Source of the DNA: Solirubrobacterales bacterium
Lineage (GTDB): Bacteria > Actinomycetota > Thermoleophilia > Solirubrobacterales > 70-9
Reading direction: 5' to 3'
Assembly (NCBI GenBank): GCA_016712175.1
Contig: JADJRQ010000003.1
Location: forward strand, 62,001-126,000
DNA length: 64,000 bases
Under the pieces are notes generated by a model. That model saw only the letters and a list, made by a program, of their open reading frames with translations, did not search any database and had not been told where the DNA came from. Position 1 is the stretch's first letter; each line of letters starts with the position of its first letter. Positions 7,802-16,694 of this stretch are shown here, one piece after another. The position numbers and the translations under genes were made by a program.

Positions 7802-9097
7802 ATGGAGTTGAACGGCAACAAGCCGCAGAGCCAGGGAACGACCATTGACGACGCGCTTGCAAAGCGGGCACGCCAGCGTGCGCTGATGATTTCGGTGGAT
7901 ACCACCGGTGATGGCACCCTCGATGAACTCGGCGAACTTCTCCGGACTGCCGGCGTGGTTGTCGCCGGCGAGATGATTCAGCGACGTTCCGAGCCCGACC
8001 CCGACCGCTACTTCGGTAAAGGCAAGCTGGAAGAGGCCAAGGCCGAGATCGAGCGCTCCGGCGCCAACCTCGTGGCCTGCGACGACGAGCTCGCTCCACG
8101 CCAGGAGCGAAATCTTGAAGCGGATCTCGGCGTGCCGGTGATCGACCGTACGGCGGTCATCCTCGACATCTTTGCCGATCACGCCCATTCAGCTGAAGGC
8201 AAGCTTCAGGTTGAGCTGGCGCAGCTCGAGTACAACCTGGCGAGGATGAGGGGCCTCTGGACCCACCTCGAACGGCTGGGCGCCGGTATCGGCACGCGAG
8301 GCCCCGGCGAATCCCAGATCGAGACGGACCGCCGGCTGGCGCGCGACCGGATCGCGAAACTCCGTCGCCGCTTGGGCGGGGTCGAGCAGAACCGTGAAGT
8401 GATGCGCAGTCGCCGGCAGGACTCGTCGCTCCCCCAGGTTGCGCTTGCGGGGTACACCAACGCCGGCAAGTCGACCCTGATGAATGCCATGACCGGAGCT
8501 GACGTGAGCATCGGCGACCGGCTCTTTCACACCCTCGATCCGACAACCCGGGCCTACGAATTTGACAGTCGCCGTTACCTGATTTCCGACACGGTCGGAT
8601 TCATCGACAAACTTCCACATCAGGTGGTCGAAGCGTTCAAGGCGACTCTGGAGGAGACGGTACTTTCCGACCTGATCCTTCATGTCGTCGACGCGTCTTC
8701 ACCCGAGGAACAGTTGCTCATGGAGATGCAGGCGGCCGACCTGGTTCTGGCGGAGATCGGAGCAGACGACAAGCCCAGGCTGCTCGTTCTAAACAAGATC
8801 GACCTCTTGAGCAAGGAAGAACGGGACGAGGTACGGATTGCGCACCCTGATGCGATCCCGGTATCAGCGGTGACCGGCGAAGGCCTGGAGGAACTGAAGA
8901 AGGCAACCGAGGAAGTGTTCGAATCGACGATGATGCCGGTCGAACTCCTAGTCCCCTACAGCGAGGGTGCCCGGCTCCATGACCTTCACGAGGTAGCCGG
9001 CAAAGTTGACCGCGAAGATGGCCCGGACGGCGTCCTAGTAAGAACCCGCCTGCCGATGGGCGAGGTACATCGCTTCGCCGATCTGACCGTCAGCTAA
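7802..9097 (+). CDS. hflX: GTPase HflX
   Basis: HflX is a ribosome-binding GTPase that splits stalled or heat-damaged 70S ribosomes. The 431-residue protein has the HflX N-terminal domain (VVAGEMIQRRSEPDPDRYFGKGK), the middle helical segment with GPGESQIETDRR, and a G domain: G1 GYTNAGKST (217-225), G2 with TLDPTTR, G3 DTVG (263-266), G4 NKID (331-334). ATG at 7802 is the natural start. It follows the dapF region as in many actinobacteria and precedes dut. Confidence 0.95.
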   Translation: MELNGNKPQSQGTTIDDALAKRARQRALMISVDTTGDGTLDELGELLRTAGVVVAGEMIQRRSEPDPDRYFGKGKLEEAKAEIERSGANLVACDDELAPRQERNLEADLGVPVIDRTAVILDIFADHAHSAEGKLQVELAQLEYNLARMRGLWTHLERLGAGIGTRGPGESQIETDRRLARDRIAKLRRRLGGVEQNREVMRSRRQDSSLPQVALAGYTNAGKSTLMNAMTGADVSIGDRLFHTLDPTTRAYEFDSRRYLISDTVGFIDKLPHQVVEAFKATLEETVLSDLILHVVDASSPEEQLLMEMQAADLVLAEIGADDKPRLLVLNKIDLLSKEERDEVRIAHPDAIPVSAVTGEGLEELKKATEEVFESTMMPVELLVPYSEGARLHDLHEVAGKVDREDGPDGVLVRTRLPMGEVHRFADLTVS

Positions 9098-9137
9098 CCC
9101 GGGATCCGACCTCCGGCCTCGGGTAGAGTGGGCGGCG

Positions 9138-9569
9138 ATGAACCTCAACTTCCAGATTCTTTCCGACCGGGCGACCCTTCCGACCAGAGCACACGAAGGC
9201 GATGCCGGCCTCGATCTCTACGCATCCGAACCGGCACACATCGGACCGGGGGAGCGGTGGCAGATCGGCACCGGGATCGCTGTCGAAATCCCGGATGGGC
9301 ACGCAGGCCTGGTGCTCCCACGTTCCGGCCTGGCCAGGAGGCACGGTATTTCGGTCGCCAACGCTCCTGGCCTGATCGATTCCGGTTACCGCGGTGAGCT
9401 GATGGTCCTGCTGCTGAACAACGACCCGGCCGATGTTTTCCGGGTCGAGCCTGGTGACCGCATCGCCCAGTTGGTCGTGACTCCCGTGATCCTGGCCGAG
9501 CCGGTTGCTGTCGAGTCGCTTTCGGGAAGTGAGCGCGGGGACGGCGGATTCGGCCCCACCGGCCGCTAG
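9138..9569 (+). CDS. dut: dUTP diphosphatase (trimeric dUTPase)
   Basis: The enzyme hydrolyses dUTP to dUMP and keeps uracil out of DNA. The 143-residue length and all five family motifs are present: EGDAGLDLYA (motif 1), PRSGLARRHG (motif 2), APGLIDSGYRGE with the uracil-binding tyrosine Y84 (motif 3), VEPGDRIAQLVV (motif 4) and the C-terminal GDGGFGPTGR (motif 5). The ATG follows a gtagagtgggcgg leader. It is convergent with gatD. Confidence 0.95.
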   Translation: MNLNFQILSDRATLPTRAHEGDAGLDLYASEPAHIGPGERWQIGTGIAVEIPDGHAGLVLPRSGLARRHGISVANAPGLIDSGYRGELMVLLLNNDPADVFRVEPGDRIAQLVVTPVILAEPVAVESLSGSERGDGGFGPTGR

Positions 9570-9658
9570 TTGGTGGACTGAGGTGGTGGTCTGAGGTGGC
9601 CGGCGGCCCCCGGGTCGTCCCATTTTTTGACTGGGGCGCTTGGGTGGGCCGCGGGCAG
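9570..9658. terminator. Hairpin-rich gap between convergent dut and gatD
   Basis: Right after the dut stop there is an imperfect 13-base tandem repeat (9572-9584 and 9585-9597, one mismatch). It is followed by the inverted arms gcggccc (9603-9609) and gggccgc (9646-9652), with a T6 run near 9623-9628 inside the loop. This may end transcripts from both sides. The segment ggcgcttgggtgggccgcgg resembles the left flank of the element at 6633-6755. Confidence 0.4.
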
Positions 9659-10396
9659 TTAGCCCGCGAGCGCCACTCGGCGGGCTGTCTCGTGCGCTGC
9701 GTCCTCGAATCGGTCGTCCAGCGGATCCAGTTCAATTGTGCCACCGTGATGGTGTTCGAGCGCGAGCTTGATCAGGTGGTCAGCCAGCCAGGAATTCTTC
9801 GGCAGCAGGGGACCGTGGAGGTAGGTTCCGACCAGGTTGTCTTCCCGCACACCTTCGAATCCGTCGTTTCCATTATTCCCGTGCCCTGATTCGACTTTGC
9901 CGAACGGCTTTGCCTCCGGACCGAGGTAGGTGCGGCCGCCGTGGTTCTCGAAGCCGGCGATGGTGCGGTCCGTTCCGTCGAGGTTCACCGTGATCACCAC
10001 CGGGCCGATCAGGCGGGGGCCCGGCTCACGCACCGTCTTCAAGTCGACCAGTCCGAGTCCTTCGATCACGTCGTCGGCCAATTGGTAGGAAATTCCGAGC
10101 AGCTGGTAGCCGCCGCAGACCGCCAGGACAACGGCGCCATCTTCTTTGGCCCGGACCAGGCTCTCCCGCTTCGTTTCAACCAGGTCGGAGGCGACGATCT
10201 GCTGGTCACGGTCCTGGCCGCCACCCATGTAGATCAGGTCGAAGCCCGCCGGGTCGAAGGTGTCTCCGGTACCGCAGCGGGTCACCTCGAAATCGATTCC
10301 CCGCCAGCGACAGCGCTGCTCGAAGAAGATGATGTTGCCCCGGTCGGCATAGATATTCATCTGGTCCGGATAGAGGCTGAGGAGGCGGAGCTTCAT
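9659..10396 (-). CDS. gatD: Lipid II isoglutaminyl synthase glutaminase subunit GatD
   Basis: GatD releases ammonia from glutamine for MurT, which amidates D-Glu of lipid II. The 245-residue protein is a class I CobQ/GatD-type amidotransferase: MKLRLLSLYPDQMNIYADRGN opening region, YMGGGQDRDQQ (57-67), nucleophile Cys94 in AVCGGYQLLG, and catalytic His193 in YLHGPLLPKN. It is last in a minus-strand operon with murT, from which it is separated by one methyltransferase gene. Confidence 0.92.
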   Translation of the reverse strand: MKLRLLSLYPDQMNIYADRGNIIFFEQRCRWRGIDFEVTRCGTGDTFDPAGFDLIYMGGGQDRDQQIVASDLVETKRESLVRAKEDGAVVLAVCGGYQLLGISYQLADDVIEGLGLVDLKTVREPGPRLIGPVVITVNLDGTDRTIAGFENHGGRTYLGPEAKPFGKVESGHGNNGNDGFEGVREDNLVGTYLHGPLLPKNSWLADHLIKLALEHHHGGTIELDPLDDRFEDAAHETARRVALAG

Positions 10397-10451
10397 CGGA
10401 CAAAGCCTATGGGTCGAGCGGAAACAGAAGTCAGGTCAAGATCCTTGCGAG

Positions 10452-11207
10452 TCAGGAGTTGCCGGCATCGTGGCCGGCGACGACGATGACAGACGCAATG
10501 TGCCGGTCGGTCTCCGGGACTTCGATCATCCGTGAGATATTGAGCCCTGCAGCTGCCAATTCCGCGGCCAGAGACTCACGGTCGATCAGGTCGAGGGTGA
10601 TGCTGTCGTGGGTTTCTTCCAGCGACCCGTCCTGGCCCACGACCTGTCGCAGCCGGACGACAGTCAGCGAGCCGGGGTCGAACTCGACCGCCACCGGCCG
10701 GCTTGCATAGACCGATTCGCCGATCTCCCTCAGATCCGGAAGGATGTCGACCGTCTGGCTCTCCTGGGGAACGACTTCATTGATCGCAAACGCGGCAATC
10801 CCGTCCGGCTCGAGCCGTCGTTTCACCCCGGCCAGTAGTCGGTGCCGGTGCTTCTCTCCACCCAGGATGTGGAGTAGCTGCTGGGGAGCGATGATCGCTT
10901 CAAACCGGTCCCGGCCGAGTTCGAGCGAGGCGAGTTCGGAAACGTCACCGGTGATCGCAACGACCTTGTCTTCCGTTGCCAGGCGATTCATGTCGGCAAC
11001 CATCTCCGGGTCGCGATCAACGCCGACGATGTCTTTTCCTTCGGCGGCGAGGTGCCGGGCGACCCGGCCGATGCCGCATCCAAGGTCTAGCACCGAAGAG
11101 CCTTCGGTGGTCAGCTCGGACCAGATGGCGAGGTCGGCCCCGTAGGCACAGGATTCGACCAGCTGCCAGATCGAGGCCTCGTCCGAAGCCTCGTCGGCGA
11201 GGATCAC
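10452..11207 (-). CDS. Class I SAM-dependent methyltransferase inside the murT-gatD operon
   Basis: The 251-residue protein has a Rossmann methyltransferase core: motif I VLDLGCGIGRVARHLA near residues 40-55, acidic end of strand 2 in IVGVDRD, and APQQLLHILGG in the motif IV region. The GTG start overlaps the murT stop by four bases (GTGA), and gatD starts 55 bases downstream, so it is co-transcribed with both. Its substrate is unknown. The position suggests an acceptor in peptidoglycan precursor metabolism, but this is only inferred from context. Confidence 0.8.
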   Translation of the reverse strand: MILADEASDEASIWQLVESCAYGADLAIWSELTTEGSSVLDLGCGIGRVARHLAAEGKDIVGVDRDPEMVADMNRLATEDKVVAITGDVSELASLELGRDRFEAIIAPQQLLHILGGEKHRHRLLAGVKRRLEPDGIAAFAINEVVPQESQTVDILPDLREIGESVYASRPVAVEFDPGSLTVVRLRQVVGQDGSLEETHDSITLDLIDRESLAAELAAAGLNISRMIEVPETDRHIASVIVVAGHDAGNS

Positions 11208-12556
11208 CCTTCCCAGTACCTCTCGGCTTCACCCTGCTTCGCAAGAAGCTTCCGCAACTCGAGGAGGGCCGTGTAGGTCGGCATGGCGAAGAGCTTGCCG
11301 GGCTTTCGGCCGATTGCTTCGGACAGACCCTTCCCGATTCCATCCACGACTGTGATCCGGTCCGTGTCCCAGCCTCCGTACTTGAGCCGCAGAGCCATTT
11401 CCGTCCCACGGGTGCCGGTACAGATGATCGAGTTCACGTGCCCGGCCAGCACCTCGAAGTCGGCGTCCCAGATCCAGGACACGTCGCGTCCGTCGGCGAT
11501 GCCGTCGTTCAGCGCGATCCAGAGGTCCAGCTTCCCTGGTTCGAGCGCCAGGGTATGAATCACCTCACTTGCTCCCGCTGGATTCTTGATCAGCAGGATC
11601 GAGAGTTCGGTCTCTTCGACATGAATCCGCTCGACTCGGCCGAACACGGCCTGCATGCCTGCCAGGGCGGAAACGGACGCTGCCACCGGGACCCCCAGCG
11701 CCCGGGCGGTCGCGATCGCACCCAGCGCGTTGTAGAGGTTGTAGAGGCCGGGCAGCGGCAACTTCAGCCGGGCGCTGCCTTCGGGGCTGGCCACCGTGGC
11801 TTCAACACCACTCATGCCTTTCAGCTCGATTTCCGTGGCGAATACTTCCGGGGTGGGCCTCTTCATGCCGCAACTCGGGCAGGAGTAGTGGCCCAGGTGC
11901 CCGACGAAGGCCCGCTCGAAGTCGAGTGGCTGCCCGCAGACCCGGCATTGCTTGGCGTCGTGGGCGTGTTGCGTCTCGCTCAGGGCAGCATCTTCGTCTT
12001 CGATACCGAAGTACGTGGTCCGGTTGCCGGAGTACCGGCCGATATCGGCCACCAGCGGGTCGTCGGCGTTGAGGATGAAATCTGTGCTGCCCGCCCGGGA
12101 CTTCGCCAGCTTGACCCAGGCATCGGCCAGCGCTTCAGTTTCGCCGTAACGGTCGAGCTGGTCGCGGAAGAGGTTGCCGAGGAGGATCGCCCTGGGGCCG
12201 AGGCGGGCCGCGGTTTCAGGGAGCCAGGCTTCGTCGACTTCGAAAAGGCCTTCATCGCCACGCTGTTCCAGTAGCGCGGTAGCGACGCCCCAGGTCATGT
12301 TCGAGCCGGCCCGGTTGTGGACGGGATGGCGCCCGTTCGCGGTCAGGATCGAGGCCAGCATTGCCGCCGTCGTGGTCTTGCCGTTGGTGGCGCTGATCAG
12401 GGTCGATCCGTGCTCCAGCTCCGAGCCGAGCTTGCTGATCGCCCCGGGGTCGAGTTTGAGCAGAACCCGGCCGGGCAGAGTGGTGCCGCCACCACGGCCG
12501 GTCAGGCGGCTAAGCCGGCCGATCATACGGGCGAGACCGGCTTTGAACCGGATCAA
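11204..12556 (-). CDS. murT: Lipid II isoglutaminyl synthase subunit MurT
   Basis: MurT is a Mur-ligase-like ATPase that amidates the D-glutamate of lipid II with ammonia from GatD. I chose the TTG at 12556, which has GAAGGAC upstream and leaves 20 bases after the lipid kinase stop; the longer frame to 12634 would overlap that gene. The P-loop is ATNGKTTT with Lys60. A four-cysteine zinc ribbon is inserted in the central domain (C204, C207, C226, C229: CRVCGQPL and YSCPSC). The C-terminal DUF1727 domain has LLIKNPAGASEV and ALNDGIADGRDVSWIWD. Confidence 0.93.
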   Translation of the reverse strand: MIRFKAGLARMIGRLSRLTGRGGGTTLPGRVLLKLDPGAISKLGSELEHGSTLISATNGKTTTAAMLASILTANGRHPVHNRAGSNMTWGVATALLEQRGDEGLFEVDEAWLPETAARLGPRAILLGNLFRDQLDRYGETEALADAWVKLAKSRAGSTDFILNADDPLVADIGRYSGNRTTYFGIEDEDAALSETQHAHDAKQCRVCGQPLDFERAFVGHLGHYSCPSCGMKRPTPEVFATEIELKGMSGVEATVASPEGSARLKLPLPGLYNLYNALGAIATARALGVPVAASVSALAGMQAVFGRVERIHVEETELSILLIKNPAGASEVIHTLALEPGKLDLWIALNDGIADGRDVSWIWDADFEVLAGHVNSIICTGTRGTEMALRLKYGGWDTDRITVVDGIGKGLSEAIGRKPGKLFAMPTYTALLELRKLLAKQGEAERYWEG

Positions 12557-12575
12557 GACCCGTCCTTCGGCACGA

Positions 12576-13448
12576 TCATCGAGAGCGCCGAGGGAGCACC
12601 CGGATCGTTGCCGGAAGCTTGGTAAGGGGGTCACCGTGGGCGTAGACGACCAGCGGCTTGCTCGCCCGAACCTCGATCGAGGCGGTCTGCCAGGTCTCGA
12701 TCTCTTCGTTCTTCACATGGGTGCCCTTGAAGACCTTTGGCAGGTCCATCAGGAAGCGGAACTTGGGTGCGTCGCCGACCACGACGACGTCAAGGAGTCC
12801 GTCGGAGAGTTCGGCGTCTGGCGCGACGTTCATGCCGCCGCCGTAGAAACCATTGTTGGCCACGGCCACGGTGTATCCGGTGTAGCGGGTCTGGACTCCC
12901 TTTTCGACCAGCGCAAAACGTTCCGGCTTCCAGCTGATCAGGGCTCGCAGAGCGGCGTACGCGTAGACCAGCGTGCCTTTCAGGATCTTTGCGTCGTTGG
13001 CGATCCGGTTGGCCTCGGAGTCGAATCCGACAGACGCGATTCCGAGATAACGCTCGCCGTTGGCATCGCCCACATCAATCAGCCTCTCGAACCCGACGTC
13101 CAGGCAGCGCACGGCTTCGGCGGCGTCGGTCGGGATGCCCAGACCCCGGGCGAGGTCGTTGCCACGTCCGGCCGGGATAAGGCCCAGTGGACAGTCGACC
13201 CCGGCCATGGCGCCGCCGACCGCTCCGACCAGACCATCACCGCTCATCACCACAGGAATTTCCCGGCCCTCAATCGCGTCGAGTGCGAGGTCGACCCCAT
13301 GCTCGACCGAGCGGGTCCTCTCGACCCGGAAGATCATGCGCCGGGCATCGAACTGGCGCTCGACTTCGGGCAGCATCTTCAGTGCCCGGCCGCCGCCGGC
13401 ACTCGGGTTGATAATCAGGGCGTAGTGCTTTTCGACGGGCAAAGTCAT
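12576..13448 (-). CDS. Diacylglycerol/lipid kinase family protein
   Basis: The 290-residue protein belongs to the DagK/YegS/BmrU lipid kinases. It shows the opening LIINPSAGGGRA, the nucleotide loop MSGDGLVGAVGGAM (usually GGDGT), and IPAGRGNDLARGLGIP. The C-terminal beta domain has VGFDSEANRIAND and GFYGGGMNVAPDAELSDGLLDVV. Such enzymes phosphorylate diacylglycerol, ceramide-like lipids or phosphatidylglycerol at the membrane. The start overlaps the stop of the preceding methyltransferase by four bases, and murT follows. Confidence 0.9.
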   Translation of the reverse strand: MTLPVEKHYALIINPSAGGGRALKMLPEVERQFDARRMIFRVERTRSVEHGVDLALDAIEGREIPVVMSGDGLVGAVGGAMAGVDCPLGLIPAGRGNDLARGLGIPTDAAEAVRCLDVGFERLIDVGDANGERYLGIASVGFDSEANRIANDAKILKGTLVYAYAALRALISWKPERFALVEKGVQTRYTGYTVAVANNGFYGGGMNVAPDAELSDGLLDVVVVGDAPKFRFLMDLPKVFKGTHVKNEEIETWQTASIEVRASKPLVVYAHGDPLTKLPATIRVLPRRSR

Positions 13449-14140
13449 TCCGGCGTTTCGTCCTTCCGTGCCGTGAAGTATGTCCCGCGCGCGGCCGAGC
13501 CTGTCTCGACCTCGGTGAAGCCGATCTTCTTGAACTTCTTCATCAACAGTTCGTCAGGCGTTGAAAACGGCGTGTTCTGGCCGCTGCTCGAGGCGATGAC
13601 CACGGAGCCACCGGGCCGGAGGACCCGGTTGATCTCCGTGAAGAAGACCGGCATGTTGGTCTGGGTCAAGAGGTCGAAGTGCTCGTCGGGATAAGGCAAC
13701 TTGCTGGCATCGCCGACCCGGAAGGCCACTCGCGCTTCGGGGTCGAGCCCGATCCGGGAGTTGGCCTGGTCGATCATTCCCGGGGCCAGGTCGACCCCGC
13801 GGATCCGGGCCCGCGGATACTCACGAGCCAGAAAGAACGTCGTGGCGCCGGTGCCGCAGCCGATGTCAAGAACCCGTTCCGGCTCCTTGCCTGCATGGAG
13901 GACCCCTGCGGCAAGAGGAGCCAGGTGTTCGACCGATCCGGCGCCGGTGTTGCTGTCCCAGCCCTTGGAACGGGAATCGAAGAAACCCATTACCAGCCGG
14001 CTGACCAGCGGCCAGGCCCACGGGGCCCGGGCCACCAGTCGGCTGATCGCCTTGCCAACGGTCACTGTTTTGCGGTCAGGCGAAGAGGGGGTGGGGGACA
14101 CAACCTGATCATCGCAAGTCGGGCTAGTCTCTGCGCTCAT
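13445..14140 (-). CDS. Class I SAM-dependent methyltransferase, first gene of the murT operon
   Basis: The conserved region starts at about RLVARAPWAWPLVSRLVMGFFD and contains motif I RVLDIGCGTGATTFFLA, RGVDLAPGMIDQA, and a late NRVLRPGGSVVIASSSG. This is the UbiE/MenG-like methyltransferase pattern; the substrate is unknown. The frame runs upstream to 14389, but that part is antisense to the cyclophilin gene. An ATG at 14140 (231 residues) or a GTG at 14101 are more realistic starts. It overlaps the lipid kinase by four bases, so it probably heads the five-gene operon. Confidence 0.78.
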   Translation of the reverse strand: MSAETSPTCDDQVVSPTPSSPDRKTVTVGKAISRLVARAPWAWPLVSRLVMGFFDSRSKGWDSNTGAGSVEHLAPLAAGVLHAGKEPERVLDIGCGTGATTFFLAREYPRARIRGVDLAPGMIDQANSRIGLDPEARVAFRVGDASKLPYPDEHFDLLTQTNMPVFFTEINRVLRPGGSVVIASSSGQNTPFSTPDELLMKKFKKIGFTEVETGSAARGTYFTARKDETPE

Positions 14141-14780
14141 GAAGAACCGGGAGAAACTCATTGGCCTGGCCGTAGCCGGCGTTCTGCTTGCGGTCGTTGT
14201 CGTCGTCGTCCTCGTGGCCCAAGGGGGCGATTCTGATTCAGGATCGACCGAACCCGTTACCAAGACCGAGACACTCGACAAGCCGACCCAGGTCGTCGAG
14301 AAGGGTGAGACGGCTTCCGTGACCATGGAGACTTCAGAAGGCAGCTTCACGATCGCTCTCGACACCGAACGGGCTCCGGTCACCGCCAATAACTTCGCGT
14401 ACCTGACAGAGAAGGGCTTCTATGACGGCCTCGGGTTTCATCGCATCGTTCCTGACTTCGTGATCCAGGGTGGCGATCCCAAAGGTGACGGCACCGGCGG
14501 CCCTGGCTACTCGGTCGTCGACACTCCGCAGAAAGACCTGAAGTACACCCCCGGCGTCGTGGCGATGGCCAAGTCGGGAACCGAAGCACCCGGGACCTCC
14601 GGCAGTCAGTTCTATGTAGTCACCGGTTCCGGAGGCGCAAGTCTTCCGCCCGAATACGCGCTGGTCGGCAAGGTCAGCGAAGGGATGGACGTGGTCGACA
14701 AGATCGGCAAGCTGGGTGGGTCGGACGAGTCGCCGACGAAAGATGTCGTGATCGATAAGGCAACGCTCGAAAAGGGCTGA
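14139..14780 (+). CDS. Membrane-anchored or secreted cyclophilin-type peptidyl-prolyl isomerase
   Basis: The 213-residue protein has an N-terminal hydrophobic helix (residues 8-27, IGLAVAGVLLAVVVVVVLVA) preceded by Lys/Arg. Then comes a Thr/Glu-rich linker and a cyclophilin domain: GLGFHRIVPDFVIQGGDP, GTGGPGYSVVD, and GTSGSQFYVVTG. Cyclophilins catalyse prolyl cis-trans isomerisation; this one should act on the outer face of the membrane. It starts within one base of the divergent methyltransferase start. Confidence 0.92.
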   Translation: MKNREKLIGLAVAGVLLAVVVVVVLVAQGGDSDSGSTEPVTKTETLDKPTQVVEKGETASVTMETSEGSFTIALDTERAPVTANNFAYLTEKGFYDGLGFHRIVPDFVIQGGDPKGDGTGGPGYSVVDTPQKDLKYTPGVVAMAKSGTEAPGTSGSQFYVVTGSGGASLPPEYALVGKVSEGMDVVDKIGKLGGSDESPTKDVVIDKATLEKG

Positions 14781-14783
14781 TCG

Positions 14784-15644
14784 GTGAGCAGCACCCCCGC
14801 TAAGCCCTGGACGTTCCAGCCCGAGCAGTTTGAAGTCGAAGCCGAAGGCACCGTTCTCCGGGGCGAGAGCCACGGTGATGGCCGGGATATATTTCTGGCG
14901 CACGGCCTTAGTGCTGCCCGGACCTATGTTGTCCACGGCTCGAAAGTCCTGCCGCGGGCCGGCTTTCGCCTCCACACCTGGGACGCAAGGGGACACGGGG
15001 AGTCTGAGCCGGCGCCGGTCTACGACTACGAGCACCTGGCCGATGACTTCAGTGCCATCGTCAGCGACCGCGCTGCCGGGGAGCCGGTGGTCATCGGCGG
15101 CCATTCGATGGGCTGCCACGCCGCGGTCAACCTCGCCCTGAGGGACCCGGACCGCGTTTCCGCCCTCGTACTGGTCGGCCCGGTATTCACCGGCGAAGAG
15201 ACCGATCTCGACATCGATCGCTGGGATGAACGAGCTACCGCCCTGGAGGAAGGCGGACCGGCTGAGTTCGCGAGGGTGATCGGCGAAAGGGTCAACGTGA
15301 CGCCGGAGATCAAGGAGACGATCATTCGGCTGGCCGAAAGGCGGGCCGCGCTCCACCGTCACCCCGAAGCGGTCGCGGAGGCGCTGCGCCAGGTCCCGCG
15401 ATCCAACCCCTTCGATTCACTGGACCAGCTTTCGCGGCTGGAAATGCCAGTACTGGTTGTCGCAAGTCACGACGATGCCGACGATGGTCATCCTTACGCC
15501 GTCGCCGTCAGGTACGACGAAGCTCTGCCGCACTCCGAGATGGTCAGTGAAGAAAAGGGGGAGTCGCCATTGTCCTGGCAGGGCGGTCGACTCTCGCGGG
15601 AAATCGGGGGGTTTCTCGAGAAGCACCGACTTGACGGACGGTAG
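14784..15644 (+). CDS. Alpha/beta hydrolase
   Basis: The 286-residue protein starts with GTG four bases after the cyclophilin stop. It has the oxyanion-region HG in FLAHGLSAARTYV, the HTWDARGHGES motif, and nucleophile Ser108 in GGHSMGCHA. Asp candidates lie in VVASHDDADDGHP. The usual late catalytic His is not obvious; the place where it is expected reads GESPLSWQGGRLS. It could be an esterase or lactonase; the substrate is unknown. Confidence 0.85.
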   Translation: MSSTPAKPWTFQPEQFEVEAEGTVLRGESHGDGRDIFLAHGLSAARTYVVHGSKVLPRAGFRLHTWDARGHGESEPAPVYDYEHLADDFSAIVSDRAAGEPVVIGGHSMGCHAAVNLALRDPDRVSALVLVGPVFTGEETDLDIDRWDERATALEEGGPAEFARVIGERVNVTPEIKETIIRLAERRAALHRHPEAVAEALRQVPRSNPFDSLDQLSRLEMPVLVVASHDDADDGHPYAVAVRYDEALPHSEMVSEEKGESPLSWQGGRLSREIGGFLEKHRLDGR

Positions 15645-15655
15645 GATTTGTCGCA

Positions 15656-16605
15656 GTGACCCCCGAGACGACAGCACCCGATCCAGGCGAGGCACCAGCG
15701 CCCGGAATGAAGTGGATTCCCGGCGGCACTTTCGCCATGGGCAGCGAAAAGCATTACCCCGAAGAGAAGCCGGTAGGCCCGGTGGCCGTGGACGGATTCT
15801 GGATGGACGAGACGACTGTGACCAACGAGCAGTATCAGACCTTCGTCGAAGCGACCGGCTACGTGACGGTGGCAGAAAAGCCCCCCGATCCGGCTATGTA
15901 CCCCGGTGCCGACCCGGCGATGCTCGTTCCCGGGTCGATCACCTTCAACCAGCCCCGGGCTCCGGTCGCGATGGACAATCCGATGGCCTGGTCCTGGACG
16001 CCGGGAGCGTGCTGGCGCCATCCGCTGGGGCCGGGGAGCGACCTCACCGGGCGCGAGCAGCACCCGGTGACCCAGATCAGCTTTGAAGACGCCGACGCCT
16101 ACGCCCACTGGGCCGGAAAGAAGTTGCCGACCGAAGCGCAGTGGGAACGCGCCGGACGGGGGGATCTGGAAGGCGCCGAATTCGCCTGGGGAGATGAAAT
16201 TGCCCCGGATGGCCAGGAACGCATGAACCGGTGGATCGGTGAGTTCCCGTGGAAGTTCAGACCACGCCCCGGTGGTCCGCGAAAGCCCGGCACCGTTGCG
16301 GTGAAAGCTACGAGCCGAACCCGTTCGGCCTCTATGAAGTGACCGGCAATGCCTGGGAATGGACCCAGACCTGGTTTTCCGAGAAGCATGACGAGCCGGC
16401 GTCGAGATGCTGCGCACCGAGCAATCCTCGCGGCCCGACTGTCGATCAGAGCCGCGATCCGGCCAGCGGCATCCCTCGCAAGGTGATCAAGGGCGGCTCC
16501 TACCTCTGTGCCGAGAACTACTGCAGCCGGTACCGGCCTGCGTCGCGCATCCCCGAAAGCGTCGAGAGCGCCACCTGCCACATCTCGTTCCGCTGCGTGG
16601 CCTGA
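15656..16605 (+). pseudogene. Formylglycine-generating enzyme (sulfatase-activating), interrupted by a frameshift
   Basis: Formylglycine-generating enzyme oxidises a cysteine in sulfatases to formylglycine. The N-terminal part starts at GTG 15656 and runs through KWIPGGTFAMGS, VDGFWMDETTVTNEQY, HPVTQISFEDADAYAHWAGK and LPTEAQWERAGRG. The frame then changes near 16301 (gcggtgaaagc): ...PGTVAV continues as ESYEPNPFGLYEV in the -1 frame, with VTGNAWEWTQTWF and the active-site region GGSYLCAENYCSRYRPASR, which has both catalytic cysteines. Restoring one base gives a complete protein of about 316 residues. The break may be a sequencing error. No sulfatase gene is visible nearby. Confidence 0.85.
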
Positions 16606-16694
16606 GCCCAGAGAGTCCTGCGGCCGGGATATTGTGAACTGCCGGTCACCTGACCGTCGAGCTTTGTCGATGAAGCAACGAGTGGAGGAATAAA

